Assembly: GCA_021647805.1 (NCBI GenBank)
Contig: JAKITZ010000122.1
Location: 1 to 7,167, forward strand
Origin: Robiginitomaculum sp.
Lineage (GTDB): Bacteria > Pseudomonadota > Alphaproteobacteria > Caulobacterales > Maricaulaceae
DNA: 7,167 nt
Direction: 5' to 3'
The notes under the pieces are model-generated. The model worked only from the letters and a program-made list of their open reading frames with translations. It ran no database searches and was not told where the DNA came from. The position numbers and the translations under genes are program-made. Below, one piece after another: positions 1 through 6,264 of the stretch (position 1 is the first letter of the stretch; the number at the start of each line of letters is the position of its first letter).

Positions 1-749
1 TCCTTGGCAAGTTCTAATGATGCCACCAGCGAAGGCGCAAGCAATGATGCTCTAGGCGGGGCATCAGCATGATCATTGAGATTAAAATCAGTTATCATTT
101 GTTCTAACGATAGCCAATCAGACATTTTGCCAAGTATTTTTTCCAAGCGCTGTCGTGCTTCTTCTAACGCCAGAATGATTGGTTTTTTGAATACTACTTT
201 GGCTCTGGAGTTTCGTGACCTTCTGGTGGCATAGGCCGATAACAGATCATATATACTGGCCTGATAAATCGGCGATCTGATGCGTCTTACCCCTTCGGGT
301 TGCCCGCGCAACAAAACGTCAATGCCGGCTCTCTCGCGACTATTCAAGGCTTTGGTGGCGGCGCGCATAGCATCAAGCCGTTGTAAGCGAAAAGCCAGGG
401 CAGTGGCCATTTCATCAGCGCCAGCCCCTTCATCTGTCTTGATTGGCTGTGGCAGGATCAGGCGGGATTTAAGGTAAGTTAGCCATGCGGCCATCACCAG
501 ATAATCTGCCGCCAGCTCAATACGTAAAGATTGAATTTGCTTGATGAAGGTCAAATACTGCTCGGCCAATTGCAAAATGGATATATTGCGCAAGTCCACT
601 TTTTGATTTCGGGATAATTCCAGCAATATATGCAATGGCCCTTCATAGCCATCAAGATCGACGTTCAGAACCTGTTCTGATCCTGTTGCCTCGCTGGCGG
701 CAGAAAAGCGAATATCTTCTTCAAAATCAGAATTGTTCAAAATAATCAT
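1..749 (-). CDS. scpA: Segregation and condensation protein A (ScpA), 3' end cut by window edge
   Basis: ScpA is the kleisin subunit that bridges the SMC heads and, with ScpB, forms the bacterial condensin that compacts and segregates the chromosome. My translation gives 249 complete codons and then runs off position 1. Residues 30-38 read VDLDGYEGP, followed by LLELSRNQKVDLRNISI (42-58) and LAEQYL (61-66), the family's N-terminal SMC-neck-binding signature. Residues 83-100 (YLVMAAWLTYLKSRLILP) are the next conserved block. Residues 185-249 form the start of the C-terminal winged-helix part, ending ASLELAK. By usual family length perhaps 15-40 residues are missing. The ATG at 749 places the conserved core at residue 30, behind an acidic N-terminus typical of alphaproteobacterial ScpA. 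No good Shine-Dalgarno is seen, and the frame stays open upstream to a TTG near 833, so a longer form overlapping nagZ cannot be excluded. It lies 61 bases downstream of nagZ in the same orientation; scpB would be expected just beyond the left edge. Confidence 0.93.
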   Translation of the reverse strand, partial: MIILNNSDFEEDIRFSAASEATGSEQVLNVDLDGYEGPLHILLELSRNQKVDLRNISILQLAEQYLTFIKQIQSLRIELAADYLVMAAWLTYLKSRLILPQPIKTDEGAGADEMATALAFRLQRLDAMRAATKALNSRERAGIDVLLRGQPEGVRRIRSPIYQASIYDLLSAYATRRSRNSRAKVVFKKPIILALEEARQRLEKILGKMSDWLSLEQMITDFNLNDHADAPPRASLLAPSLVASLELAK

Positions 750-810
750 CCAAGAATCATTGCCGAAACTAAAACTTAAATCAGTTTTACTATAATTTGA
801 ACCAAAGAAT

Positions 811-1836
811 TCAATAGCTAACTTTGTTATCAATTAGTTGTTGGTGAGTTATATTTGTTTCAGTGATTGCTTGCTTGGGGCAAAGTTGTGGAGATTTTGA
901 AATAGGGGCGGCTTTTTCAGCCCTTAATAGCGCTTTTCCTGTTAGCTTAGGGACTATTGTTGCTAACTCCCACATCGCTGATAAATCGCCACTACAATGT
1001 AGTAACATATCGCAACCAGCCAATAATGCTCGTTGTCCGCGGTTTGCCAATGACCCTCTTAGGGCTTTCATATCCAGATCATCACTCATTAGTAAACCGT
1101 CAAAACCGATCTGCTTACGGATGATTTCGTCGATGATTACCTTAGATACAGTTGCCGGATTATCAGGATCAATGCTTGAATATACAATATGTGCGGTCAT
1201 CGCCATTTTTGCAGAATTTAATTGTTTGAACGGGACGAAGTCGGTTTTGGTAAGCTCGGTCAGTTTTGTGCTTACCAGTGGCAATGATAAATGGCTATCG
1301 ACCTCGGCTCTTCCGTGTCCGGGTATGTGTTTGATCACTCCGCCAATTCCTGCATCGGCCAGCCCATCAAGGCAGGCTTGTGCCAAGGGGGCGACTTGTG
1401 ATGCTTGGTGTGAGAATGCTCTATCACCAATAATCGGATCAGAGCCATCAATAGGTATGTCTAAAATCGGAGCGCAATCAGCAGTTATGCCAAGCTTTGC
1501 TAGTCTTGCGCCGATTGCCCGGTAATTGGCGCGAATTGCCTTGATGCATACTTCTTCTGGTGCGCCGCGGGCAAGAAAGCTTGCTGCCGGTGGGCCGATC
1601 CATCCGCCAATGGAACGCAATCGCGATACCCGACCACCTTCTTCGTCGATGAATATATGCGGTTGATGCTTTACAGTAGCTTTAAGTGATTCAGTTAACC
1701 CTTTTACTTGTTGCTCGGAGGCCAAATTGCGCGCGAACAGAATAAACCCCCACGGTTGTACTTGCTGAAAAAAGGTGATTTCATCAGCACTAAGCTGCTG
1801 CCCGGAGCATCCGAATATAATTGCTTTGGCATTCAT
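811..1836 (-). CDS. nagZ: Beta-N-acetylhexosaminidase NagZ (glycoside hydrolase family 3)
   Basis: NagZ is a cytoplasmic enzyme that removes N-acetylglucosamine from 1,6-anhydro-muropeptides during peptidoglycan recycling. With the ATG at 1836 the protein has 341 residues, normal for the single-domain NagZ type, and no signal peptide. Visible motifs are IDEEGGRVSRL (63-73), the substrate-binding and acid/base loop KHIPGHGRAEVDSH (169-182, with the D180/H182 pair used by NagZ enzymes as general acid/base), and MSDDLDMKAL (250-259), where D252 aligns with the family nucleophile. All key residues are present, so it should be active. The stop of the upstream SPOR gene (TGA, 1835-1833) overlaps this ATG as ATGA, which both implies translational coupling and decides the start. 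A longer reading exists from a TTG at 1854 (six extra residues) but is less likely. The residues after about 300 are less conserved and are probably a terminal tail. Confidence 0.95.
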   Translation of the reverse strand: MNAKAIIFGCSGQQLSADEITFFQQVQPWGFILFARNLASEQQVKGLTESLKATVKHQPHIFIDEEGGRVSRLRSIGGWIGPPAASFLARGAPEEVCIKAIRANYRAIGARLAKLGITADCAPILDIPIDGSDPIIGDRAFSHQASQVAPLAQACLDGLADAGIGGVIKHIPGHGRAEVDSHLSLPLVSTKLTELTKTDFVPFKQLNSAKMAMTAHIVYSSIDPDNPATVSKVIIDEIIRKQIGFDGLLMSDDLDMKALRGSLANRGQRALLAGCDMLLHCSGDLSAMWELATIVPKLTGKALLRAEKAAPISKSPQLCPKQAITETNITHQQLIDNKVSY

Positions 1837-2513
1837 CGACCAACGACTAAGCAATCCTGGCCTTTGGACTTTAACTGCCCGCAGAAACTATTGGCACTTG
1901 CTCGATCAGCAAAAGCAGCAGCCCGTAGCCGGTAATAAATTCCTTTTGCGCCAAGATCGGCTCGTTGCACGTCGGCAGTAGTTTTACCTAAAATCAGCGG
2001 CAAACGTTTTGCCAAAGCATTCCAAGTAGCCAGTGCTTGTTGTTCGGAGCGAAATGATCCGATCTGCACAACAAACTTGCCCTCAACCGTAACAGGTTTT
2101 CTAACCGGCTTTGCAACAGGTTTTGACACAGGCTTTGGTTGCGGCTTGGCAATTGGTTTTGTTTCAATAGGCTGTTCTGGGGGCGGAGCTATAATTACCT
2201 TATCTGGCTGTTTGTCTTTTTCCATGACATCATAAGCTGCCCCATCTGTTGATGGTTGCTCGATACCGCCGGGATCTTTTGGTTTTGATTTTATTGGCCC
2301 ATCTGCTGCTTGAATAAGCGGTGTATCATTGCGGCCTCCAGAACGAACTCCCTGATTATAAGCGGTATAGATAACAGCTATAAAAGCAATAACTACAGCA
2401 AAGGCTACCACTAACAATAGCGGCCCTCTGCGGCTATCGTCTTCATCGCCAATATCAAAGCGATCATATTCGTCTTCTGGCGGCGTATAAACCCCGCGTT
2501 TTTCTTCAGTCAT
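1833..2513 (-). CDS. SPOR-domain single-pass membrane protein
   Basis: This is probably an inner-membrane protein whose periplasmic SPOR domain binds peptidoglycan glycan strands stripped of stem peptides, as at division septa. The 226 residues fall into four parts: an acidic cytoplasmic head (1-27), one hydrophobic transmembrane segment (about 31-52, starting PLLLVVAFAVVIAF) preceded by RR, a long linker rich in Pro and Lys with repeated KPV/KPI units (about 105-142), and a C-terminal SPOR domain (about 145-226) beginning GKFVVQIGSF, with the later conserved YYRLRAAAF and a closing CLVV. C211 and C221 could form a disulphide, which is inference. The protein has the FtsN-like layout, but SPOR proteins of this layout are numerous, so I give no symbol. 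It sits 48 bases after the dgt-like gene and overlaps nagZ by four bases (ATGA). Two peptidoglycan-directed products in one coupled pair fits a role in cell-wall turnover. The ATG at 2513 is the only convincing start; the Shine-Dalgarno is weak. Confidence 0.9.
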   Translation of the reverse strand: MTEEKRGVYTPPEDEYDRFDIGDEDDSRRGPLLLVVAFAVVIAFIAVIYTAYNQGVRSGGRNDTPLIQAADGPIKSKPKDPGGIEQPSTDGAAYDVMEKDKQPDKVIIAPPPEQPIETKPIAKPQPKPVSKPVAKPVRKPVTVEGKFVVQIGSFRSEQQALATWNALAKRLPLILGKTTADVQRADLGAKGIYYRLRAAAFADRASANSFCGQLKSKGQDCLVVGR

Positions 2514-2561
2514 TGCACAATTCCCGAAAAGGGCGAATCAATAGTTTTTATAAAACCAATC

Positions 2562-3746
2562 TTAGGTTTCCATATCAAGTGAAAACAGACGTTTATATTG
2601 ATCAATCACATAAGTATCTGTCATTCCGGCAATATGGTCACAAACAATACGTGCTGTTTTTTTGTCACCAGGCTCGCCGCAATATTGTAATCGTTCGGGG
2701 GGAAGTAATGTTGGATCATCAAGTAGAGCATCAAATAGTTTACGCAAAGCCCGTTTTGATTTGAATCTGGTTTGATTGACTTTGTAATGACGATATAAAT
2801 TTTCCAGTAAAAATTTGCGCAAAGCGGCAATGTTGGCTTGCATTTCCATGGAGAAAGCTACCAGTGGCTGGCTCATTGCTCTTACATCATCTGCAATGGT
2901 TGGTTTATGACGGCTGATATTATCTTTGGTGGTTGTAACTAGGTCACGTACCCAATAGCCGATAAGCCTGCGAACCGCCTCGCGGATTTTACGATTTTCC
3001 GAGAGATCAGGGTATTGATTGTGTACATTCTTAAAAGCCTCGCCAACCATTGGCAGCTCCAGTAATTGCTCAATACTTATTAAACCGGCTCTTAAGCCGT
3101 CATCAATGTCATGATTATTATAGGCAATGTCATCGGCCAATGCTGCAACTTGTGCCTCTGGGCCGGCATAGGTGTGTGTTTCCAGCCAATCCCAGCCGTC
3201 GAACGCTCGAAAAGCCCAAGGTAGCGGTTTATCATGGCTACTTGTTACAGGGCCATTGTGTTTGACGATACCCTCTAGTGTTTCCCAAGTAAGGTTTAGG
3301 CCGTCAAAGTCGGGGTAAACACCCTCGGTATGGGTGACTATTCGCAAAGTTTGCGCATTATGATCAAAGCCTTCAAAGTTTTTCATTGCTTCATCAAGTA
3401 CGTCTTCACCGGCGTGGCCAAAGGGTGGGTGGCCAAGGTCATGACCCAAAGCCAGAGTTTCCGCCAAATCTTCGTCCAGCCCTAAAACTCTGGCAATCGA
3501 TCTAGCAATTTGTGCGACTTCTAATGAATGGGTGAGGCGGGTGCGGTAATAATCGTCCTCATGAGCGATAAAAACCTGCGTTTTGTGTTTTAGTCGTCTA
3601 AACGCCGTGCAATGAATAACCCGATCGCGATCCCGTTGGTAAGGTGTGCGGGTTGCGCTGGGTTGTTGCTCGAACAATCGCCCTCTAGAATTAAGCGGAT
3701 CGGAGGAGAAACTTGCTCTTGGTGGTGTTTGAAACAATTTTGACAT
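2562..3746 (-). CDS. dgt: dGTPase-like HD-domain deoxynucleoside triphosphate hydrolase
   Basis: This belongs to the deoxyguanosinetriphosphate triphosphohydrolase-like family, which converts dNTPs to deoxynucleosides and triphosphate in the cytoplasm. In the 394-residue reading, the N-terminal block RDRDRVIHCTAFRRLKHKTQ (38-57) is followed by the HD metal ligands: H73 in RLTHSLEVAQIARSI, H102-D103 in GHDLGHPPFGH, and a distal Asp in LADDIAYN (203-210, D205 or D206). All four ligand positions are filled, so the domain looks intact. Length and sequence fit the shorter dGTPase-like type rather than E. coli Dgt (about 500 residues), so substrate preference is open. The frame extends upstream to a TTG at 3803, with ATGs at 3788 and 3782, but the conserved sequence begins at MSKLFQTPPRASF, so I chose the ATG at 3746. 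A TATAAT element at 3808-3803 on this strand would put transcription start downstream of the TTG and supports the shorter form. It is the first gene of the leftward cluster and diverges from erpA. Confidence 0.92.
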   Translation of the reverse strand: MSKLFQTPPRASFSSDPLNSRGRLFEQQPSATRTPYQRDRDRVIHCTAFRRLKHKTQVFIAHEDDYYRTRLTHSLEVAQIARSIARVLGLDEDLAETLALGHDLGHPPFGHAGEDVLDEAMKNFEGFDHNAQTLRIVTHTEGVYPDFDGLNLTWETLEGIVKHNGPVTSSHDKPLPWAFRAFDGWDWLETHTYAGPEAQVAALADDIAYNNHDIDDGLRAGLISIEQLLELPMVGEAFKNVHNQYPDLSENRKIREAVRRLIGYWVRDLVTTTKDNISRHKPTIADDVRAMSQPLVAFSMEMQANIAALRKFLLENLYRHYKVNQTRFKSKRALRKLFDALLDDPTLLPPERLQYCGEPGDKKTARIVCDHIAGMTDTYVIDQYKRLFSLDMET

Positions 3747-3837
3747 AATATTGTTTTTTGCCTTTTTGAGTTTTCTTCCCATATACATTAAAAGTTTAAC
3801 CAATTATACCTAAGTTTGAAGTCTAGAGAGTAAATCC
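3747..3837. promoter_or_regulatory. Divergent dgt / erpA promoter region (candidate elements only)
   Basis: These 91 bases lie between the divergent starts of the dgt-like gene and erpA and must hold both promoters if the genes are read separately. Leftward, a perfect TATAAT (minus strand, 3808-3803) is a good -10 candidate, but no convincing -35 sits 16-18 bases upstream of it. Rightward, TTGAGT (3766-3771), a 17-base spacer and TAAAAG (3789-3794) match four of six bases each to the sigma-70 consensus, giving an erpA leader of roughly 35 bases. The two candidates overlap back to back. I see no clear inverted repeat, and no recognisable IscR or Fur box that I could defend. Confidence 0.35.
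3825..3830 (+). promoter_or_regulatory. erpA ribosome binding site
   Basis: AGAGAG lies seven bases before the erpA ATG. It is a purine-rich, partial match to the Shine-Dalgarno consensus and supports the ATG at 3838, the only nearby start that keeps the whole conserved domain. Confidence 0.55.
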
Positions 3838-4167
3838 ATGTCTGAAACTATCGTCACTTTAAGTGCTAATGCCGCTAAGCGGATCAATGAAATAATGGTA
3901 GAGCAAAAACGCCATGCTCTAAGGGTAGGAGTGATCGGCGGCGGCTGCTCCGGTTTTTCTTATACTTTTGATTTTGCCGACGCGCCAGATAATGATGATT
4001 TGGTCATTGAGCGCGATGGTGCGACGGTAGTGATCGACAGTACTTCTTTGGAGTTTTTAACCGGCTCTGAGATCGATTTTTCTGATGAGCTGATCGGTGC
4101 GGCATTTAAGATCAATAATCCCAATGCCACAGCGGGCTGCGGCTGCGGCACTAGTTTTTCTATGTAA
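3838..4167 (+). CDS. erpA: A-type iron-sulfur cluster carrier/insertion protein, ErpA-like (HesB/IscA family)
   Basis: A-type carriers accept Fe-S clusters from the assembly scaffold and pass them to apo-enzymes. The 109-residue product is full length. The three cluster-ligand cysteines are present: C37 in VIGGGCSGFSY (32-42) and C101/C103 in GCGCGTSF (100-107). The run NPNATAGCGCG just before the end resembles ErpA more than IscA or SufA, though the three families are hard to separate by eye, so the symbol is a best guess. The ATG at 3838 has a purine-rich ribosome binding site seven bases upstream. No isc or suf genes are nearby; this placement, divergent from a dGTPase-like gene, recurs in Alphaproteobacteria as I recall. 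The TAA stop (4165-4167) directly abuts the stop codon of the convergent crotonase gene with no bases between, so transcription must end inside or beyond that gene. Confidence 0.93.
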   Translation: MSETIVTLSANAAKRINEIMVEQKRHALRVGVIGGGCSGFSYTFDFADAPDNDDLVIERDGATVVIDSTSLEFLTGSEIDFSDELIGAAFKINNPNATAGCGCGTSFSM

Positions 4168-4908
4168 TTATTTATTTGCAAAGTCCGGTTTGCGCTTTTG
4201 CGCAAAGGCAGCCAGCCCTTCGGTGAAGTCGCTAGATTGAAAAGCCTGCTTAAAAGCTGCATCAGGGTCGTCAAGTCTGCCGTCAATCATCTGCTTTAGT
4301 GCGGTAATTGATCGTGGTGAATTATTGATTATATTTACTATAATTTTAATAGTTGTATCAAGTAGTTGCGTATTATTTATCAAGTTAATTTTCGCGGCTG
4401 TTTCAGCAGTGATAACTTCGCCGGTGAATAATAATTGTTTAGCAGCCGCCGTGCCAATTAGCCCAACTAATTGTTGTAAATCAGCTTGTGGATATAACAG
4501 GCCAAGCTTGGCTGGCGGGATTGAAAACTTGGCGTTTACATCGGCGAAACGTAAATCACAAGCCATGGCAATCGCCATGCCTGCACCATAACAATTCCCG
4601 TCAATATGGGCGATTGTTGGTATTTTAATGGTGCGAATACAGGTTAAGGCGGCTTGCATTTCACTGTGAAATTCTGCGGTTTTCTTTGCTTTGCCGTGTA
4701 ATGTTTTTAACTCATTTATATCGGCACCAGCGCAAAAATTACCACCATATCCGGTGATCAACAAAGCACGAGCGGATTTAACTTGCGGCAGTAATTCGCT
4801 AAAATCCTGCCACATAGCAATGCTGATGGCGTTTTGCCGTAAAGTATTGTTGATGGTCAGTCGTGCTAATTGGCCATCTTGCTCGAAAGTAAGTTGAATT
4901 TCACTCAA
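4168..4908 (-). CDS. Crotonase-superfamily protein (enoyl-CoA hydratase/isomerase-like), catalytic glutamates not conserved
   Basis: The 246 residues show the crotonase fold signature: the first oxyanion-hole strand NFCAGADI (57-64), the second oxyanion motif HIDGNCYGAGMAIAMACDLRFA (split across 101-122), and the typical LLFTGEVITAETAAKINLIN block (159-178). Where rat crotonase carries its two catalytic glutamates (CELAMMCD and FGQPEILLG), this protein has MAIAMACD (A112) and FSIPPAKLG (P133). A subgroup with the IPxAKLG pattern is widespread and usually annotated enoyl-CoA hydratase, but classical hydration chemistry cannot be assumed; CoA-thioester isomerase, hydrolase or lyase activity are alternatives. 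The start is a TTG at 4908 whose last two bases belong to the gcdH stop codon (TTGA overlap); the next in-frame ATG (M33) would remove part of the fold. The gene should therefore be translated by coupling to gcdH. It ends flush against the erpA stop codon. A locally very AT-rich stretch near 4311-4389 encodes an Asn/Ile-rich segment. Confidence 0.88.
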   Translation of the reverse strand: MSEIQLTFEQDGQLARLTINNTLRQNAISIAMWQDFSELLPQVKSARALLITGYGGNFCAGADINELKTLHGKAKKTAEFHSEMQAALTCIRTIKIPTIAHIDGNCYGAGMAIAMACDLRFADVNAKFSIPPAKLGLLYPQADLQQLVGLIGTAAAKQLLFTGEVITAETAAKINLINNTQLLDTTIKIIVNIINNSPRSITALKQMIDGRLDDPDAAFKQAFQSSDFTEGLAAFAQKRKPDFANK

Positions 4909-6083
4909 AAGAACGCCTGTAAGCCGGTCATTGCTCGCCCAAGGATCAATGCGTGAATATCGTGGGTGCCTTCGTATGTGTTGACGGTTTCCAAATTCAT
5001 TGCGTGGCGAATAACGTGGTATTCGTCGGAAATACCGTTACCGCCATGAATATCGCGGGCAACACGGGCAATATCTAATGCTTTGCCGCAATTATTGCGT
5101 TTTAACATTGAAATAGCTTCGGGAACGAATGCGCCATTGTCGATCATGCGCCCTAATTGCAACGCTGATTGCAGGCCAAGGGCTATTTCGGTCTGCATAT
5201 CGGCTAGTTTCTTTTGTACCAATTGGGTTTGGGCAATCGGTTTGCCAAATACCACTCGATCCATGGCGTAATTTCGTGCCGCCAGCCAGCAAAACTCTGC
5301 TGAGCCCATTGCCCCCCAAGCAATGCCGTACCTAGCTTTGTTTAGGCAAGAAAACGGCCCGCGCAATCCAGTTACATCGGGGAAAATATGACTTTCCGGC
5401 ACAAATACGTCGTCCATGGCCAATTCGCCAGTACACGATGCCCGTAATGACATCTTGCCCTCGATCACCGGCGCGGTTAGGCCTTTACTTGGCATCTCAA
5501 CAGCAAACCCGCGAATAATTCCATCGAGTTTTGCCCATACCACAGCAATATCGGCAATTGGTGCATTGCTGATCCACATTTTTGTGCCGTTTAGTAAATA
5601 TCCACCATCGATTTTTTTGGCGACAGTGCGCATTGCACCGGGATCGGAGCCGCCATCGGCCTCGGTCAAGCCAAAACAGCCAACTGCCTCGCCCGTGGCT
5701 AGTTTCGGAAGCCATTTGGATTTAACTTCGTCACTGGCAAATTCAAATATTGGATACATTACCAATGAGGATTGCACCGATAATACCGAGCGATAACCGC
5801 TATCAATTTTTTCGACCTCGCGGGCGATCAAGCCATAACTTACATGGCTTAAATTGGCGCAACCATATTCTTCGGGCAGGGTGCAGCCTAAAAACCCCAT
5901 TGCTCCCATTTCGTTTAATACTTCGCGGTCAAAGCGTTCATTGCGATATGCGTCTAAAATGCGTGGCATTAATTTGTCTTCGGAAAAGGCTCTGGCGCTG
6001 TCGGCGATCATCCGTTCTTCTTCGAGTAATTGCCCATTTAGATCCAATGGATCCTGCCAGTTAAATGTTTGCTTCGCGGTCAT
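4905..6083 (-). CDS. gcdH: Glutaryl-CoA dehydrogenase
   Basis: GcdH is an FAD-dependent acyl-CoA dehydrogenase that oxidises and decarboxylates glutaryl-CoA to crotonyl-CoA in lysine, hydroxylysine and tryptophan catabolism, passing electrons to ETF. The sequence is close to the mitochondrial enzyme throughout. SGYRSVLSVQSSLVMYPI (95-112) holds R98, equivalent to the arginine that binds the substrate carboxylate. GCFGLTEADGGSDPGAM (135-151) and WISNAP (170-175) form the flavin/substrate site. LKRNNCGKALDIAR (327-340), HGGNGISDEYHVIRHAMNLE (346-365) and NTYEGTHDIHALILGRA (368-384) close the protein; E371 is the catalytic base. Length is 392 residues from the ATG at 6083, where homologous sequence (FNWQDPL) begins soon after. 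An in-frame ATG at 6113 would add ten residues and is a real alternative, as neither has a strong Shine-Dalgarno. It is the first gene of a two-gene leftward unit with the crotonase-like gene, joined by a TTGA stop/start overlap. No GcdR-type regulator or CoA-transferase is seen nearby. Confidence 0.95.
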   Translation of the reverse strand: MTAKQTFNWQDPLDLNGQLLEEERMIADSARAFSEDKLMPRILDAYRNERFDREVLNEMGAMGFLGCTLPEEYGCANLSHVSYGLIAREVEKIDSGYRSVLSVQSSLVMYPIFEFASDEVKSKWLPKLATGEAVGCFGLTEADGGSDPGAMRTVAKKIDGGYLLNGTKMWISNAPIADIAVVWAKLDGIIRGFAVEMPSKGLTAPVIEGKMSLRASCTGELAMDDVFVPESHIFPDVTGLRGPFSCLNKARYGIAWGAMGSAEFCWLAARNYAMDRVVFGKPIAQTQLVQKKLADMQTEIALGLQSALQLGRMIDNGAFVPEAISMLKRNNCGKALDIARVARDIHGGNGISDEYHVIRHAMNLETVNTYEGTHDIHALILGRAMTGLQAFF

Positions 6084-6264
6084 AATGTTGTAGCTCTTTT
6101 TCTGCGTTACCATGTTATCAACAATCTCTATCGTGATTTGAGTTGAGTTCCAAGCCCTTGGTGGTTTGTCTTGTTATGGTTTTCGTCTAATTCTCTACCA
6201 AAACCCTTTATTTTGAAATAAATGGAAATGTAGCTAAGAGTGAGTCTCATTCTTGAGAGGTGTT
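6084..6264. promoter_or_regulatory. Divergent gcdH / phosphatase intergenic region with CCAAG-CC-CTTGG palindrome
   Basis: This region separates the divergent starts of gcdH and the metallophosphatase (181 bases from the ATG at 6083, 151 from 6113). A perfect dyad, CCAAG-CC-CTTGG, lies at 6150-6161. Leftward, a weak promoter candidate reads TTGGAA (minus strand, 6153-6148), a 17-base spacer and TAGAGA (6130-6125). Its -35 overlaps the dyad, so a bound regulator there could control gcdH; this is inference. It would start transcription near 6118 and favours the gcdH start at 6083. Rightward, TTGAAA (6213-6218), a 16-base gap and TAAGAG (6235-6240) is a poor candidate, and an isolated TCTAAT is at 6186-6191. 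Nothing else is evident. Confidence 0.35.
6255..6260 (+). promoter_or_regulatory. Ribosome binding site of the metallophosphatase, inside a small hairpin
   Basis: GAGAGG ends four bases before the ATG at 6265. It is the best Shine-Dalgarno in the window and decides that start over the TTG at 6253, which would overlap the site itself. Its first four bases fall in the right arm of a TCTCA-TTCT-TGAGA hairpin (6245-6258), which could partly mask it. Confidence 0.6.

Noticed and set aside
280..477. 65-codon plus-strand open frame
   Set aside because: Antisense shadow of scpA with an Arg/Ser/Ala-rich translation typical of non-coding frames.
863..1525. 220-codon open frame on the plus strand
   Set aside because: It lies wholly antisense to nagZ, whose motifs are clear; its translation shows no family motif and no ribosome binding site.
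1837..1854. Six-residue longer NagZ from a TTG at 1854
   Set aside because: The ATG at 1836 forms a standard ATGA overlap with the SPOR stop and matches the usual family start.
2521..2534. CCC-GAAAA-GGG hairpin between dgt and the SPOR gene as a terminator
   Set aside because: Only three G-C pairs, no T-run in either direction, and it lies inside an apparent operon.
3747..3803. N-terminal extension of the dGTPase-like protein from a TTG at 3803
   Set aside because: The extra 19 residues are Lys/Met-rich and unlike the family, and the TTG overlaps the candidate -10 element.
5416..5796. 126-codon open frame on the plus strand
   Set aside because: Antisense to the highly conserved middle of gcdH; no recognisable domain.
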